A stretch of 64,000 nt of DNA from Polyangium mundeleinium (lineage in GTDB: Bacteria; Myxococcota_A; Polyangia; Polyangiales; Polyangiaceae), in assembly GCF_028369105.1 (NCBI RefSeq), contig NZ_JAQNDO010000001.1, positions 5,734,501-5,798,500 on the forward strand. Reading direction: 5' to 3'. The stretch's first letter is position 1, and each line of letters opens with the position of its first letter. Under the pieces are notes generated by a model, which was not told the origin of the DNA, did no database searches, and was given only the letters and a program-made list of their open reading frames with translations. Below are positions 9,775 through 20,300 of this stretch, piece by piece. Both the position numbers and the translations under genes were made by a program.

Positions 9775-12700
9775 GCGGCGACGCGCTCCAAGGGCAGGTC
9801 CATCACGCAACGCACGCCCTCGGGCAGGAATTCGAGGTGCACTTCGCTGGCAAGCTGGCGCCCGAGGTCGCGTTCGATCAGGCGCGAGCCGAATCCCTTG
9901 CGGCGCGGCACCCGCACCGGCGGACCATGCATCTCCTGCCATTCCAGGTGGATTCGCCGTTCGGCCGCGCAGGTGTTCACGTTCCATCTCACCTGGACGT
10001 GGCCGGACGGCAGCGATAACGCTCCGTACTTGGCCGCGTTCGTCGACAGCTCGTGGAAGACCATGCCGAGCGTCACCGCTGCCTCCGGGCGGAGGCGCAC
10101 GTCCTGTCCGGCCAGGCTGAAGCGGCCGGCGTCGCCATGGGTGTGCGGCGCCAGCTCGGCGCAGACGATGTCGTGGAGGCTGGCGCTCTGCCAGGAGGTC
10201 TCGTTCAAGAGGTTGTGCGTTTGGGACAGGGCCAGGAGTCGGGCCATGAAGGCTTCCGTGAAGGCCTTGGGCGAGTCGGCCATGCGCAGCGTCTGTCCGG
10301 CGATCGCCTGCACGATCACCAGCGTGTTCTTCACGCGATGGTTCAGCTCGTTCAGCAAGATTTTCTGGCGCTCTTCCGCCTGCTTGCGCTCGGTCAAGTC
10401 GAGGAAAAACGCCACCCCCTCGCTCTCCGACCCCTCGAATCGTGCACCGCCGAGCAGCACCGGGACGCGGCTGCCGTCTTTCCGGAGAAACTCTTTCTCG
10501 AAAGGCCCGAACTGGCCCGTCAAATGCAATTGCTCCCGCGCCCGCTCGTCGAGCGCATGGTATTCCGGAGGCGTGATCTTCGTCCAGTGGAGGTTTCCCG
10601 AGACCAGATCCTGCCGGCTATAGCCGACGAAGCGCAAAAATGCATCATTCGCGTCCGTGACCCTGCCATCCAGGTCCCAGAAGGTGATCCCGATGATATT
10701 GGCATCCACCAGGCGCCGGATCCGCGCTTCCCTTTCCCGCAGCAAAAGCTCCGCCCGCTTGCGCTCGCTGTTCTCTTGCTGGAGCTGGGTATAGAGGCGG
10801 GCATTCTCAAGAGAAATGGCGGACTGGGAGGCCAAAAGCTCCAGCATCGCGATCCGGTCGGCCGTGAAAACGCGCGGGGTCAGGTTGTTTTCCAGATAAA
10901 GTACGCCTACCAGCGTGCCTTGTTTCACGAGGGCGAGGCAGAGCACGGAGCGGGGGCGCCGCTCGCGCACATAGGCGTCCTCCGAGAACAGGTTGGGCGC
11001 GGCAGCGTCGTCGAGGATCACGGTCTCCCGCGTGCGAATCACGTAATGCAGAATGGCCGTGGGGAGATCGGCTGGGGTGACGGGCGTCTGGCGCAGGGTG
11101 ACCTCGACACGGTCGCGCACGGTGACGACCTCGGCCTCGATGTCGCATTCGGCGCCACGGGGGAGGATCAAAAGCCCCCGCTCGGCGCCCGCGTGCTCGA
11201 CTGCGATCGACAGCAGCGTCTCGATGAGCCGGTCGAGGACGAGCTCGCCGGAGACGGCCTGCGAGGCTTTGAGCACGGTGGCGAAGTCCAGCTCCGCGCG
11301 CGAGCCGTCGAACAAGGCGGGAGGCCCCGGCGCGCCCCGGTCCTGCTGCCGGCGCGTCGCCTCGCGCGGGAGCAGGTGCGGGAAGTCTCTCTCCAGGCGC
11401 TCCGTGACCCGAAAGGCGCCCCAGCGAGCATACAGGCGATGCGCCTCGCTCATGTAGGCGCACGCCAAGAATTCCCGGCCGAGATCGAGGTAATGGCGGG
11501 CGCAGAGCTCGCTGGCCAGCGCCGCATCGTGCAGGAATCGCCCCTCCCGTGCGGCGGCGATCCCGCTATCGTAAAGAGCGCCCGCGCATGCGCGCCCTTC
11601 GACCCGGGCGAGCTCTGCCTGCAGGATCAGGCTGCGATGGTGGAAGCTCGCCGGGCCGAACCGCGCATAGGACGCCACCTTGCGCGCGCATTCCGCGAGC
11701 CTCGCCAGGTACGCTTCCCTGAGCGCTGGGGCGGCGGTCTCGGCGGCCCGCGAGAAGCAGAGCCCGCCATAAAAATAATAGCAGGGGCTCGCGTGCCATG
11801 CCGCGAGCATTCCCAGGCTCCCCGGGTCGGTCGAGCCCCAGATCTCCGCCACCTCCTCGTACGCGCCCTGGAAGACGCCGGCGAGGACCTCGAAGATGTT
11901 CAAGAAGTAGAGGGACGCCTGGTTGTTGATCCTGCGGGCGTCCTCGATGACGGCGTCGATGTCCGCCCAGTCCCCCGCGTGCGTCCGCTCGCCCTTGGCC
12001 GGCGTGGCGAGCTCCTCGGCGCACTGCGCGACGAGTCCGACCAACCACATGATCGCATTGAATTTGTCGAGCTTGCAGAGCGGCAGGTACAGCTTCGCCT
12101 CCTCGATGACATCGCGCAGGTGCGCCCCGCGGAGCAGGCTGTTCTGGCTCGCGTTGCACGTGTTGTAGAAAGCCCAGATGTATTGCCCCGTCTCGATGCC
12201 GGCGTGGATGCCCTTGCGCAGGGAAGCCTTCGAGTTCTCGTAGGTGTCCTTCCAGTGCTGGACCCACGCTCCCCACATGTTGCACAGCATGGACTCGGAC
12301 TTCTTGTCCGGATGGATCTCGTTCAAGCGGACGGCCGCCCGCCCGAACTCGTAACCCTTCTCGATCTCGAGCCTGGCGCACAGGATCGTTCCGAAATTCA
12401 CGTACGCGTAGATCGAATTCTTCGAGACGCCATGCTCGATCGAATTCTGCAGCATCCGCATCACCGTGATCTCGAAATTCTTCGTTCCGAGCTGATAGGT
12501 GGGCGAGAACATCTCTTGCAGGACATCCTGCAGGAAGGCGATCTCGGGATCGTTCAGCGCGGGCAGGTCGACGAGAGATGCAATCGGGCGGTCCCCGATC
12601 ATGGCGATCGTCCGATCGAACTCGGCGGTGAGCATCTCGTCATCGGGGTAGGGCGGCAAATGGATGTCGAATGCCCGCAGGGCCGCGAGCCCCTCTTCCA

Positions 12701-15200
12701 GAGCAGCGGGCAGATCGTTCTTGAGGATCTGCACGTTCATTTTCATGCGCCGCACCTCGGTCCTGTGGAGGCGTCCCCTCGCATGCTCGAAGCAGCCCGC
12801 GAGGGTCGCGAGCGCGTCGTCGTGCCGCCCGCAGAGCGACTCCATCAATCCTTTTTTCGTGTGATAGACGAATGTCAGATCGTAATCGGAGGTCCACGCG
12901 TCGTCGGGCAACATGGCCATGCCATGCTCCAGGTATTTCAATGCCGCAGTGAAGGCTGCCGACTCCTCGGCCCGACCGGCAGCCTCGAGGTTGAGCCTGG
13001 CTGATTGCATGCGCTCGCGCGGGGCCCGTATCAAGTCGCCCGCGCTGTTCAAGTGATTGACGATGTCGAACAGGTTGCGCCCCTCGGCGGGTTCCAGCTT
13101 GCCGAGCAGGAGCTTCGCGATCCGGTAGTGAAACGCCGGTCGGTCTTTCACGGGAATCAGCGCGTACGCGGCCTCCTGGATCTTGTCGTGCGCGAAGCGG
13201 TACTGCTGGTCGGCGCTCACGATCAACCCTTCCCCGAGGGCTCTGTCGAGGCTCCCGTACGTCTCCTCGGGAGGGCGCTCGCTGACCGTATTCAGGACAT
13301 CCAGCTCGAACATGTTGCCGATCGCCGAGGCCAGCCGCAGCACCTCCTGCGTCGCCTGCGACAGGCGCCGAAGGGTCTCCGCCATGAGGCTGAGGACGTT
13401 GTCGGTGTACCCGAGCCTCGCGATTTGCGGCAGGTCCCAGCCCCAACCCGCCTTGGGATCAAAGACGAGCACCTTCGTCTCGTAAAGGTGCCTCATGAAC
13501 TGCTTGACGAAGAACGGGTTGCCTCCGGTCTTTTTCAGAATCGCGCTCGCCAGCGCGCCTCCGTTGGTGGCCTCCAGGCTGTCGTTGATGAGCTCGATCA
13601 GGTGGACCAGCCGGAGGGGATCGAGGACGATGTTCACCACCTCGAGGCCGCCCTTTTGAAGCTCCTCCAGCGCGACGAGGAAGGGATGGGTCGGGCTCAC
13701 TTCGTTGTCGCGATACGCACCGCAAAAGAAGAGCGATTTCATGTCCTCGTTCGCGAGAATCGTCGTGATCAGGCTGAGGCTGGCCGAATCCACCCATTGC
13801 AGGTCATCGAGGAACATGGCCAGCGGGTGGGCGTGGGTGGCAAAGACCGATACGAACTTTTGAAAATAGAGGTTGAATCGATTCTGTGCCTCGACCGGGC
13901 CGAGCGCGGGGACGGGCGGCTGCTCGCCGATGATGTGTTTCAGGAACGGGAGGACGTCACAGAGGACCTGACCGTTGCTCCCGAGGGCGTTCAGGAGGGC
14001 GTCCCGCCACTTCGTGATTCTCTCCTCGCTCTCGGAGAGGAGCTGCTTGATGAGAGAATCGAACGCCTGGACGATGGCGCTGTAGGGCGTGTCGCGGTTG
14101 TGCTGGTCGTATTTTCCGCTGATGTAGTAGCCCTTCTCGCGCGCCAAAGGCTTCAAGATCTCCTGGACGAGAGACGATTTGCCGATGCCCGAATAACCCG
14201 AAACGAGGACGATCGCGCGCTTGCCCTGGAGCACGTCGTCGAACGACGCGATGAGCTTTCGGATGTCCCCTTCGCGGCCGTAAAGCTTCTGGTGGATCTG
14301 GAAGAGATCTTTCCTGTCGTATTGGCCGGGGCTGAAGGAATCGATCTTGCCGCTACGCTCCCATTGCAATAGGCACGCTTCCAGATCGGCCTTCAGCCCC
14401 TCGGCGCTGTGGTAGCGGTCTTCCGCGTTCTTGCTGAGGAGCTTCATCGTGATGGCCGAGAGCGCGTCGGGCACCTCGGGGTTGATGTCCGAGGGGGGAG
14501 CTGGCTTCACGGCAATGTGCGCGTGCATCAGCTCGAGCGGGTCCATCGCCTCGAACGGCTTTCGCCCGGCGAGCATCTCGTAGAATACGACCCCGAGCGA
14601 GTACATGTCGGTGCGGTAATCCACGCTGCGGTTCATGCGGCCGGTCTGCTCGGGTGAAGTGTAGGGGAGCACCTCCGAGAGGACGCGGGGGCTGTAGATC
14701 TCTTCTTTTTCACGCGTCACGATGGAATCGACACCGAATCCCGTGAGTTTTACCTGACCTCCCTCGCCGAGCAGGATGTTCGGAGGCCGCACGTCGCCGT
14801 GAAGGAGACCGCGCCCGTGGATGTCGACCAAAGCTTCGGCCATTGCGACGGCGGCGTCCAGGAACGCGCGGAGGTCGAGCTTGCCGGGGGGCTTTGCGGA
14901 CAGCGCGGTGCCCGGGAAATACTCGGTGATGAGCATCAGCCCGTCCCCGTGCTCCTCGACATCGTGTACCTTGACGATCCGCTCCGAATCGATGCGCTTG
15001 ATGATACCGTAGGCGTGCTTGAAGCGCGTGATGTCGGCCATCCGTGTGGAATCGGTATGCAGCACCTTCATCGCCACCTCGACGCCGTCGGCCTCGCGGT
15101 AGGCTCGATACGTGGCGGAACCTGCGCTCTCGCCGGTCTTCGCGGTGACGTGATACCCTTTGATCTGAACCGTTCCTGGTTCCGTCGAAAGGTGCGTCAT
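9771..15200 (-). CDS. hybrid kinase: STPK-like / ATPase / GAF / PAS / HWE histidine kinase
   Basis: This 1809-aa protein has the order Ser/Thr-kinase-like domain, STAND ATPase, long helical middle, GAF, PAS, HWE histidine kinase, as in the trifunctional kinase/ATPase/sensor kinases of cyanobacteria and myxobacteria. The kinase-like part keeps K45 and H134-G-D136 but the DFG metal-binding Asp is Gly154 (TGFG), so phosphotransfer may be weak or lost. The ATPase Walker A is GYSGIGKSS (K341) and Walker B MFLDDLQWVD. GAF lies near 1290-1440 and PAS near 1480-1600. The histidine kinase has H1621 in LNELNHRVKN, then HELSTNAAKYG and the W-x-E signature LEWQE. The ATG at 15200 has GGAGGA about 8 bases upstream and begins the kinase fold. 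Confidence 0.9.
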   Translation of the reverse strand: MTHLSTEPGTVQIKGYHVTAKTGESAGSATYRAYREADGVEVAMKVLHTDSTRMADITRFKHAYGIIKRIDSERIVKVHDVEEHGDGLMLITEYFPGTALSAKPPGKLDLRAFLDAAVAMAEALVDIHGRGLLHGDVRPPNILLGEGGQVKLTGFGVDSIVTREKEEIYSPRVLSEVLPYTSPEQTGRMNRSVDYRTDMYSLGVVFYEMLAGRKPFEAMDPLELMHAHIAVKPAPPSDINPEVPDALSAITMKLLSKNAEDRYHSAEGLKADLEACLLQWERSGKIDSFSPGQYDRKDLFQIHQKLYGREGDIRKLIASFDDVLQGKRAIVLVSGYSGIGKSSLVQEILKPLAREKGYYISGKYDQHNRDTPYSAIVQAFDSLIKQLLSESEERITKWRDALLNALGSNGQVLCDVLPFLKHIIGEQPPVPALGPVEAQNRFNLYFQKFVSVFATHAHPLAMFLDDLQWVDSASLSLITTILANEDMKSLFFCGAYRDNEVSPTHPFLVALEELQKGGLEVVNIVLDPLRLVHLIELINDSLEATNGGALASAILKKTGGNPFFVKQFMRHLYETKVLVFDPKAGWGWDLPQIARLGYTDNVLSLMAETLRRLSQATQEVLRLASAIGNMFELDVLNTVSERPPEETYGSLDRALGEGLIVSADQQYRFAHDKIQEAAYALIPVKDRPAFHYRIAKLLLGKLEPAEGRNLFDIVNHLNSAGDLIRAPRERMQSARLNLEAAGRAEESAAFTAALKYLEHGMAMLPDDAWTSDYDLTFVYHTKKGLMESLCGRHDDALATLAGCFEHARGRLHRTEVRRMKMNVQILKNDLPAALEEGLAALRAFDIHLPPYPDDEMLTAEFDRTIAMIGDRPIASLVDLPALNDPEIAFLQDVLQEMFSPTYQLGTKNFEITVMRMLQNSIEHGVSKNSIYAYVNFGTILCARLEIEKGYEFGRAAVRLNEIHPDKKSESMLCNMWGAWVQHWKDTYENSKASLRKGIHAGIETGQYIWAFYNTCNASQNSLLRGAHLRDVIEEAKLYLPLCKLDKFNAIMWLVGLVAQCAEELATPAKGERTHAGDWADIDAVIEDARRINNQASLYFLNIFEVLAGVFQGAYEEVAEIWGSTDPGSLGMLAAWHASPCYYFYGGLCFSRAAETAAPALREAYLARLAECARKVASYARFGPASFHHRSLILQAELARVEGRACAGALYDSGIAAAREGRFLHDAALASELCARHYLDLGREFLACAYMSEAHRLYARWGAFRVTERLERDFPHLLPREATRRQQDRGAPGPPALFDGSRAELDFATVLKASQAVSGELVLDRLIETLLSIAVEHAGAERGLLILPRGAECDIEAEVVTVRDRVEVTLRQTPVTPADLPTAILHYVIRTRETVILDDAAAPNLFSEDAYVRERRPRSVLCLALVKQGTLVGVLYLENNLTPRVFTADRIAMLELLASQSAISLENARLYTQLQQENSERKRAELLLREREARIRRLVDANIIGITFWDLDGRVTDANDAFLRFVGYSRQDLVSGNLHWTKITPPEYHALDERAREQLHLTGQFGPFEKEFLRKDGSRVPVLLGGARFEGSESEGVAFFLDLTERKQAEERQKILLNELNHRVKNTLVIVQAIAGQTLRMADSPKAFTEAFMARLLALSQTHNLLNETSWQSASLHDIVCAELAPHTHGDAGRFSLAGQDVRLRPEAAVTLGMVFHELSTNAAKYGALSLPSGHVQVRWNVNTCAAERRIHLEWQEMHGPPVRVPRRKGFGSRLIERDLGRQLASEVHLEFLPEGVRCVMDLPLERVAA

Positions 15201-15717
15201 GGGTACGTCCTCCGCAGGGCCCGATGTCGAGCAGGCGCCACCGCCCTCGCGGAGGCAACCATCCGAGCAGGAACGACGCGTCGACAGGGAAGCGGAACGG
15301 CGAGGCTCGGGGGCAGGCCCGAATCGGCGATCCACGGCGCGAGCGCTCTGATCCGCAGGTGCGACGGTTGGGGCAGAGCGGTCGCGACTTCGTATCTCCG
15401 AAGTTCCCCCATATCGCATGCCTACATACGTCCTTCCGCCCTGTCAACGTGGGCTCGCGGATAGAAAAGGAAAAATCGAGCGATTGCGTCGCATCCACGC
15501 GCCCCATTGTGGCCTGCGAAGGCGCACACAGATCGCGCCCCAAATCCGTGCCTTCATTGATTTCTTCACCTTCTTCACCGCGCGGCCTCCTCGAAGTCGA
15601 CGGCACGCCTGACGTGCGAGCTTCGCGCCAGGGGGTCGGGGCTGACCGGCGGCATCGCAGGGACGCACGCCTGGCGCGTGTCCACACCCGAAGCTAGACG
15701 AGCAGACGGGACGCCCT
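15201..15717. other. divergent intergenic region between histidine kinase and fetA
   Basis: This 517-base gap separates two divergently transcribed units and should hold both promoters. No gene is supported; open frames here are Arg/Pro-rich. A minus-strand TTGACA lies at 15442-15447 and a short direct repeat of TTCTTCACC occurs near 15562-15580. No clear ribosome-binding site precedes the ATG of fetA. Confidence 0.5.
15419..15447 (-). promoter_or_regulatory. putative sigma-70 type promoter of the histidine kinase
   Basis: On the minus strand a perfect TTGACA (15447-15442) is followed after 17 bases by TAGGCA (15424-15419). The -10 match is poor, so only the -35 is persuasive. It lies about 220 bases upstream of the histidine kinase ATG. 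Confidence 0.3.
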
Positions 15718-16377
15718 ATGCCCTCTGCCCTCGAAGCCCGCGACATCCGCGTGATCCGCGAAGGACGCCCCATCGTCGACGGCGCCAGCCTCGTGGTCTC
15801 GTACGGCGAGAAGGTCGCGATTGCAGGCGCCTCCGGCAGCGGAAAGAGCACGTTTCTTCGGGCGATGGCGACGCTGATTCCGATCGACAGCGGGCATGTG
15901 CTGCTCGACGGGGTGGATGCGCTCGCGCTTTCTCCGACCCGCTTTCGGACCCGCGTCGCCTATCTGCCCCAGGCGCCGCCGATGCTGCCAGGCACCGTCG
16001 CGGACAACGTGGCTGCCGGGCCGGCGCTGCGCGGCGAGACGCTCGTGCGCGAGCGGCAGATCGAGCTCTTGCGGGCGGTGGGGATCGATGAGGCGTTCCT
16101 CGCGCGCGGCGCAGACGAGCTTTCGGGAGGAGAACGCCAGCGCGTCGCGCTGGCACGCGCGCTCGCCAACGAACCGAAGGTGCTGCTCCTCGACGAGCCC
16201 ACGGCCGCGCTCGATCCAGAGACGGCCCTGCAAGTGATCGCGCTCGTCCGCAGCATGGCGACCGCGGGGCGCGGCGTGGTGATGGTCACGCACATCGCGG
16301 CGCACGCAGAAGCGCTCGCGGGTCGGCGCTACGTCTTCCAGGCGGGGAAGCTCGTTGCCGTCGCGGGGGGGCCGTGA
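15718..16377 (+). CDS. fetA: FetA-type ABC exporter ATPase
   Basis: This 219-aa ABC ATPase has Walker A GASGSGKST (K43), the signature LSGGERQRVAL, and Walker B VLLLDEPTAALD followed by the switch histidine in MVTHIAAHAE. Short, single-domain ATPases of this type paired with a YbbM/FetB permease form the FetAB exporter, linked in E. coli to iron efflux and peroxide resistance. Its TGA overlaps the GTG start of the permease (GTGA), confirming the pair. The metal specificity here is inferred from family only. Confidence 0.85.
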   Translation: MPSALEARDIRVIREGRPIVDGASLVVSYGEKVAIAGASGSGKSTFLRAMATLIPIDSGHVLLDGVDALALSPTRFRTRVAYLPQAPPMLPGTVADNVAAGPALRGETLVRERQIELLRAVGIDEAFLARGADELSGGERQRVALARALANEPKVLLLDEPTAALDPETALQVIALVRSMATAGRGVVMVTHIAAHAEALAGRRYVFQAGKLVAVAGGP

Positions 16378-17198
16378 GCTACCTCGAGATCCCGCTGCCG
16401 CGGCTCGTGATGACGCTCGGGCTCGTCGTGCTGGCGATCCTCGCCTCGCGCTGGAAGCGGCTCGACCTCGAACGTGATCTCGCTTGGGGCGCGCTGCGCG
16501 GCGCCGTGCAGCTTTTGGCCATCGGTCACGTGCTGCTCCTGCTCTTCAAGCACGAGCGGCCGGAATGGGTGGCGCTGGCCATCTCGGGGATGCTCAGCGT
16601 GGCGGCAGCGACCAGCGCACGGCGCGTGGAGCACGGGCCCTCGGCGCGCACGTTGTTTCCCTATGCGCTTTTGGCCATCGTGCTCGGCTCCGTGGTGGCG
16701 CTGGCTCCAGTCTTCGTGTTCGTGGTGCCGCTGCACCCGATGTACGAGGCGAGGTATCTCGTGCCCATCAGCGGGATGATGATCGCCAGCGCCATGAACG
16801 TCGTGGCGCAGGTCTTCGAGCGCATCTTCGCCGCTGCGCACGCGCACGCGGGCGAGATCGAGCAGCTCCTCGCGCTCGGCGCGACGCCCGAGCAGGCGCT
16901 CGCCCGGCACGTGCGGGCCTCGGTGCGCGCCGCGATGATCCCCACCATCAACAGCCTGCTCACGGTCGGGCTCGTCGCGCTGCCGGGAATGATGACCGGT
17001 CAAATCGTGAGCGGCACGGCGCCCGAGCAGGCCGTGCGTTACCAGATCGTGATCCTGTATCAGCTCGTCGCCGTGGCTGCGGTCTCCGGAGTGCTCGCGG
17101 GGGAATTCGCCAGGCGCCTGCTCTTCACGCCGCGCGCCCAGCTTCGCCTGCCCCCGCGCGCGCCGGGGATCGGCGTGCGGCGACGAAGGGCTCCCTGA
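16374..17198 (+). CDS. fetB: FetB/YbbM-type ABC exporter permease
   Basis: This 274-aa inner-membrane protein has several hydrophobic helices (for example LVMTLGLVVLAILAS, VQLLAIGHVLLLLF, LLAIVLGSVVALAPVFVFVV). It carries the conserved family segments PISGMMIASAMN and LGATPEQALARHVRASVRAAMIPTIN, where the second is the ATPase-coupling loop, then VGLVALPGMMTGQIVSG. The GTG start overlaps the fetA stop by four bases. Its Arg-rich C-terminus (GIGVRRRRAP) is cytoplasmic. Element A of the intergenic repeat family begins about 20 bases after its stop. Confidence 0.85.
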   Translation: MSYLEIPLPRLVMTLGLVVLAILASRWKRLDLERDLAWGALRGAVQLLAIGHVLLLLFKHERPEWVALAISGMLSVAAATSARRVEHGPSARTLFPYALLAIVLGSVVALAPVFVFVVPLHPMYEARYLVPISGMMIASAMNVVAQVFERIFAAAHAHAGEIEQLLALGATPEQALARHVRASVRAAMIPTINSLLTVGLVALPGMMTGQIVSGTAPEQAVRYQIVILYQLVAVAAVSGVLAGEFARRLLFTPRAQLRLPPRAPGIGVRRRRAP

Positions 17199-17218
17199 GA
17201 GGGGGGTCCACAGCGTAG

Positions 17219-17323
17219 CGCCGGGGTTTCACCCCGGACCCGAGCAGGGGCTGTCCGCCCCTGCACCCGGACCAGGGCCAGCCCTGGACCTTTGGTGCAT
17301 CGACCGCGATGCGGTCGATGCAC
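17219..17323 (+). repeat. structured intergenic element, copy A
   Basis: About 105 bases with four ordered hairpins: h1 CCGGGG/CCCCGG (17221-17237), h2 GCAGGGG/CCCCTGC with loop CTGTCCG (17244-17264), h3 CCAGGGC/GCCCTGG (17272-17287), and a tail hairpin with a 13-base-pair stem starting GTGCATCGACCGC (17295-17323). The linker ACCCGGA joins h2 to h3. It lies in the same orientation as fetB, just 3' of it. Copies B, C and D keep the order and loops but change the stems in step. Confidence 0.8.
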
Positions 17324-17396
17324 AGGCGCATGGATGTTCCCTCGTGGCGCCTGCGGAGCACCCCCGTGAGCGCGGCCCCGTGGTAGGGACATTTTC

Positions 17397-20300
17397 ATGG
17401 AGGCGCTCCTCGTCCTGCTCGGCCTGGGCTTGGTGGGGCTGTTCCTGGCCACCCCGATCCTCGCGTTGCTCCTGGCCACGCAGGCGAAGGCGCGCGCGAA
17501 GCACCTCGAAGAGAGGCTCGACGTGCGAGAGGCGCGTATCGTGGAGCTGGAACGGCGGCTCGCGCGCATGGAGACGCTCGCGCAAGCCCCCCCGGTCCAC
17601 CCGCCAGATCGGACCGCCCCCTCGCCGACGCCTCACGACCCGTCCGTCAACGCTGGCAGGGTGGATCTGCGCGACGCGAAGATCCACCCGTCAGACCTGA
17701 CTGACGCACCGTCGACACCTCACGACCCGTCGTTCCAGCCTGGTAGGGGGGATCTACGGGACGCGAAGGTCCACCCGTCCGACCTGACGGACGCCCCGCA
17801 CGCGCTCGCGGTCGCGCCGTCCGAACCGACGGGTGACCCGCACGCAATTTCGGAGGCCGCCGCCGCTTCTGCCTCCGCCTCCGCTCCGGCTCCCGCCGCC
17901 GTCTCCTCCTCCGCACCCCCCACCGAGCCTGCTCCCTCCCTCGAAGAGCAACTCGGCCTCACGTGGCTCACCCGCATCGGCGCAGCGGCCTTCCTCCTCG
18001 GCGCCCTGTTCTTCTTCAAGTACGCCGTCGACAACGCCTGGATCGGCCCTACCGGTCGTGTCGTCCTCGGCGCAGCCCTCGGCGCCTTGCTCCTCGCCTC
18101 TGCGGAGCTCCTCCGACCCCGGACCCGTCCGGCCTTCGTGCATGCCCTCTCCGGCATCGGCCTCGCCACGCTCGTCGCTTCGTTATGGGCCAGCGTCGCG
18201 CTCTACCAGCTCGCCCCGCCGACCGTGGCCTTCGTCGCCGTGGCCCTCGTGCTCGCGCTCGGCGCAGGGCTCTCGCTCCGCCACCGCGCCGAATCGCTGC
18301 TCGTCCTCGTCCTCGTCGCCGGCCTCGCCAATCCCGTCGTGCTCTCGACCGGACAGGACCGGCCCGCTGCGCTCTTCGGCTACCTGCTCCTCCTCGGATC
18401 CATGGCCCTCGGCGTCGCGCTCCGGGCCGGCTTCCGACTCGTTCTGGCCCTCGTCGTCGCGGGATCGGCCGCGCTTTTCCTCGGCTGGTACGCGAAGTAC
18501 TTCGACATCCACGGTCAGGCGTCCGCGTGGAGCGATGTCCCGCCGGAAGCGCGCATCGGGCCTTATCACAACCTCGCCGCGCGCCTCGCGCCGCTGCTCT
18601 TCGTGGGGCTCGCTTCCGCGCAGTGGTCCGCCGTCGCGCTTTACCTCGACCGTCGCACCCCGCGGAAGCTCGACGCCAAGCTCTTTGCGCTCGCCGCGCT
18701 CACGCTCTCGCACGCGGGGGCGGCGATGTTGCTCCCCGATCACGTGTGGTTCCTCTCGGCCCTTGCGATCGCCCTCGGCGCCTTTGCCATCTGGCTGCTC
18801 GGCGCGCTCGGCGTGACCGAGCTCCTCGCCGTGCCCATGGCCGCGGCGTTCGTGGTCTTCCTCGTCGTGAGCCATGACGTCCCCCAGGAGCAGCGGCTCT
18901 GGCTCGTGGCGCTCTTCGGCGGGTGGACGGCCGTCTACGTTGCAGGCTTCGTGCGCAAGGTCCTCCGCCTCGATCCGTTGCCGGCGGGCGCCGCCATCGC
19001 GGGCAGCGTCGCTGCCGCGTTGTTCGTCGTGCTCGCCGCGGTGCAGCTCCTGCCCGAGAGGCCCGCAATCTTCGTGGTGCTCACCTCGATCGCGAGTGCT
19101 GCCGCCGCCGCGCTCGCCGTTCGTGCTCGCCTCGGCGTGCTCCACCTCGCAGCTGTCGCCTTTGCGTCGCTCATGGTCGCGATCGCCGCGGGCTTCGTGC
19201 GAAGCGCCGCGCCTGCGGTGCCCTTGTCGCCCGCGTTCCTCGGCGCGCTCGTGGTCTTCGGGGTCGTGCACCTCGCGGCCCTCGGGGTCGCCGCGCTTCG
19301 GACGCCCGCGCCCGTGCGCTGGAGCGCGGTCCTGGCCGGAGCGCTCGCTACGCTTGCGTTCGTCGCGGCTGCGCTCGCGTCCACGAGCGACGAGGTCCCG
19401 ACGTTCCGCGCGCTCGTCACGGCCGCCGCGGGCGCTGCGGATCTCGCGCTCGCCGCGGTGATCATGCGCCGGAGGCCCGAGGCGAGCGTGCGCCTGTCCC
19501 TGCTCGCGGGGCTCGCGCTCGGCCTCTTTGCGGCGGCGCTCGCGTTTGGGCTCGAGGGCGCCACGATCACGGTGCTGTGGGCCGCGCTCGGCTGCGTCGC
19601 GGCGGCGATCGCGGCGCGCTCGCGGGAGGGCGGGTGGCTCGTGGTGGCCTCGCTCTTGTTCACGGCGACGCTCGTTCGTCTCGTCGCCATCGACGTGTGG
19701 GGCACGCAGGCGCTCGTGGAGCGGTTTCTCGAGACACAGGGCAGGGAAGGGGTCCTCTCCGTGCCCTTGCTCCGCAGCCCGCGTGCCACGGGCCTCGCGG
19801 GCATGAGCGTCGCGTTGCTCGTCGCGGCGTACCTGCTCGCCGCGGGGGCGCGGCGCGCGGATGCAGCCAAGGACAAGGCGCGGGCGTCGCTCGATGTCGC
19901 CGCCGGGATCGCTGCAATCGGCGGACATGCGTTCTGGATCACGCTCGCCGTGCTGGAAGTCCGCACCGCCGTGACCACGCTTCCCGCGCCTCCGCCCGTG
20001 CCGCTCGACGCACCCGAATGGGCGGCCTTCGCCGCGCGCCTCACGGCCCTGCTGGAGTCGCAGCAGGGCAGGCTCGCCATGACGACCACGCTCGTGCTCT
20101 CGGTCGCGGCCGCGGCGCTGCTCGCGCTCGGCTTCGCGGCGCGCAGCGCGCTTCATCGGTACCTGGGGCTCGCCTTGTTTTTCCTCGCCGTCGCCAAGCT
20201 CGCGGTATGGGACGTCTGGAGCGTCGAGCGCATCTACCAGATCCTCCTGCTCACCGGCGTCGGCGCGCTCCTCGTCGCCGGCGGGTTTCTCTATGCGCGC

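Noticed and set aside
10053-13004. 983-codon plus-strand open frame
   Set aside because: It lies wholly inside the histidine kinase gene in antisense and lacks any motif; the minus-strand frame has complete kinase, ATPase and HWE motifs.
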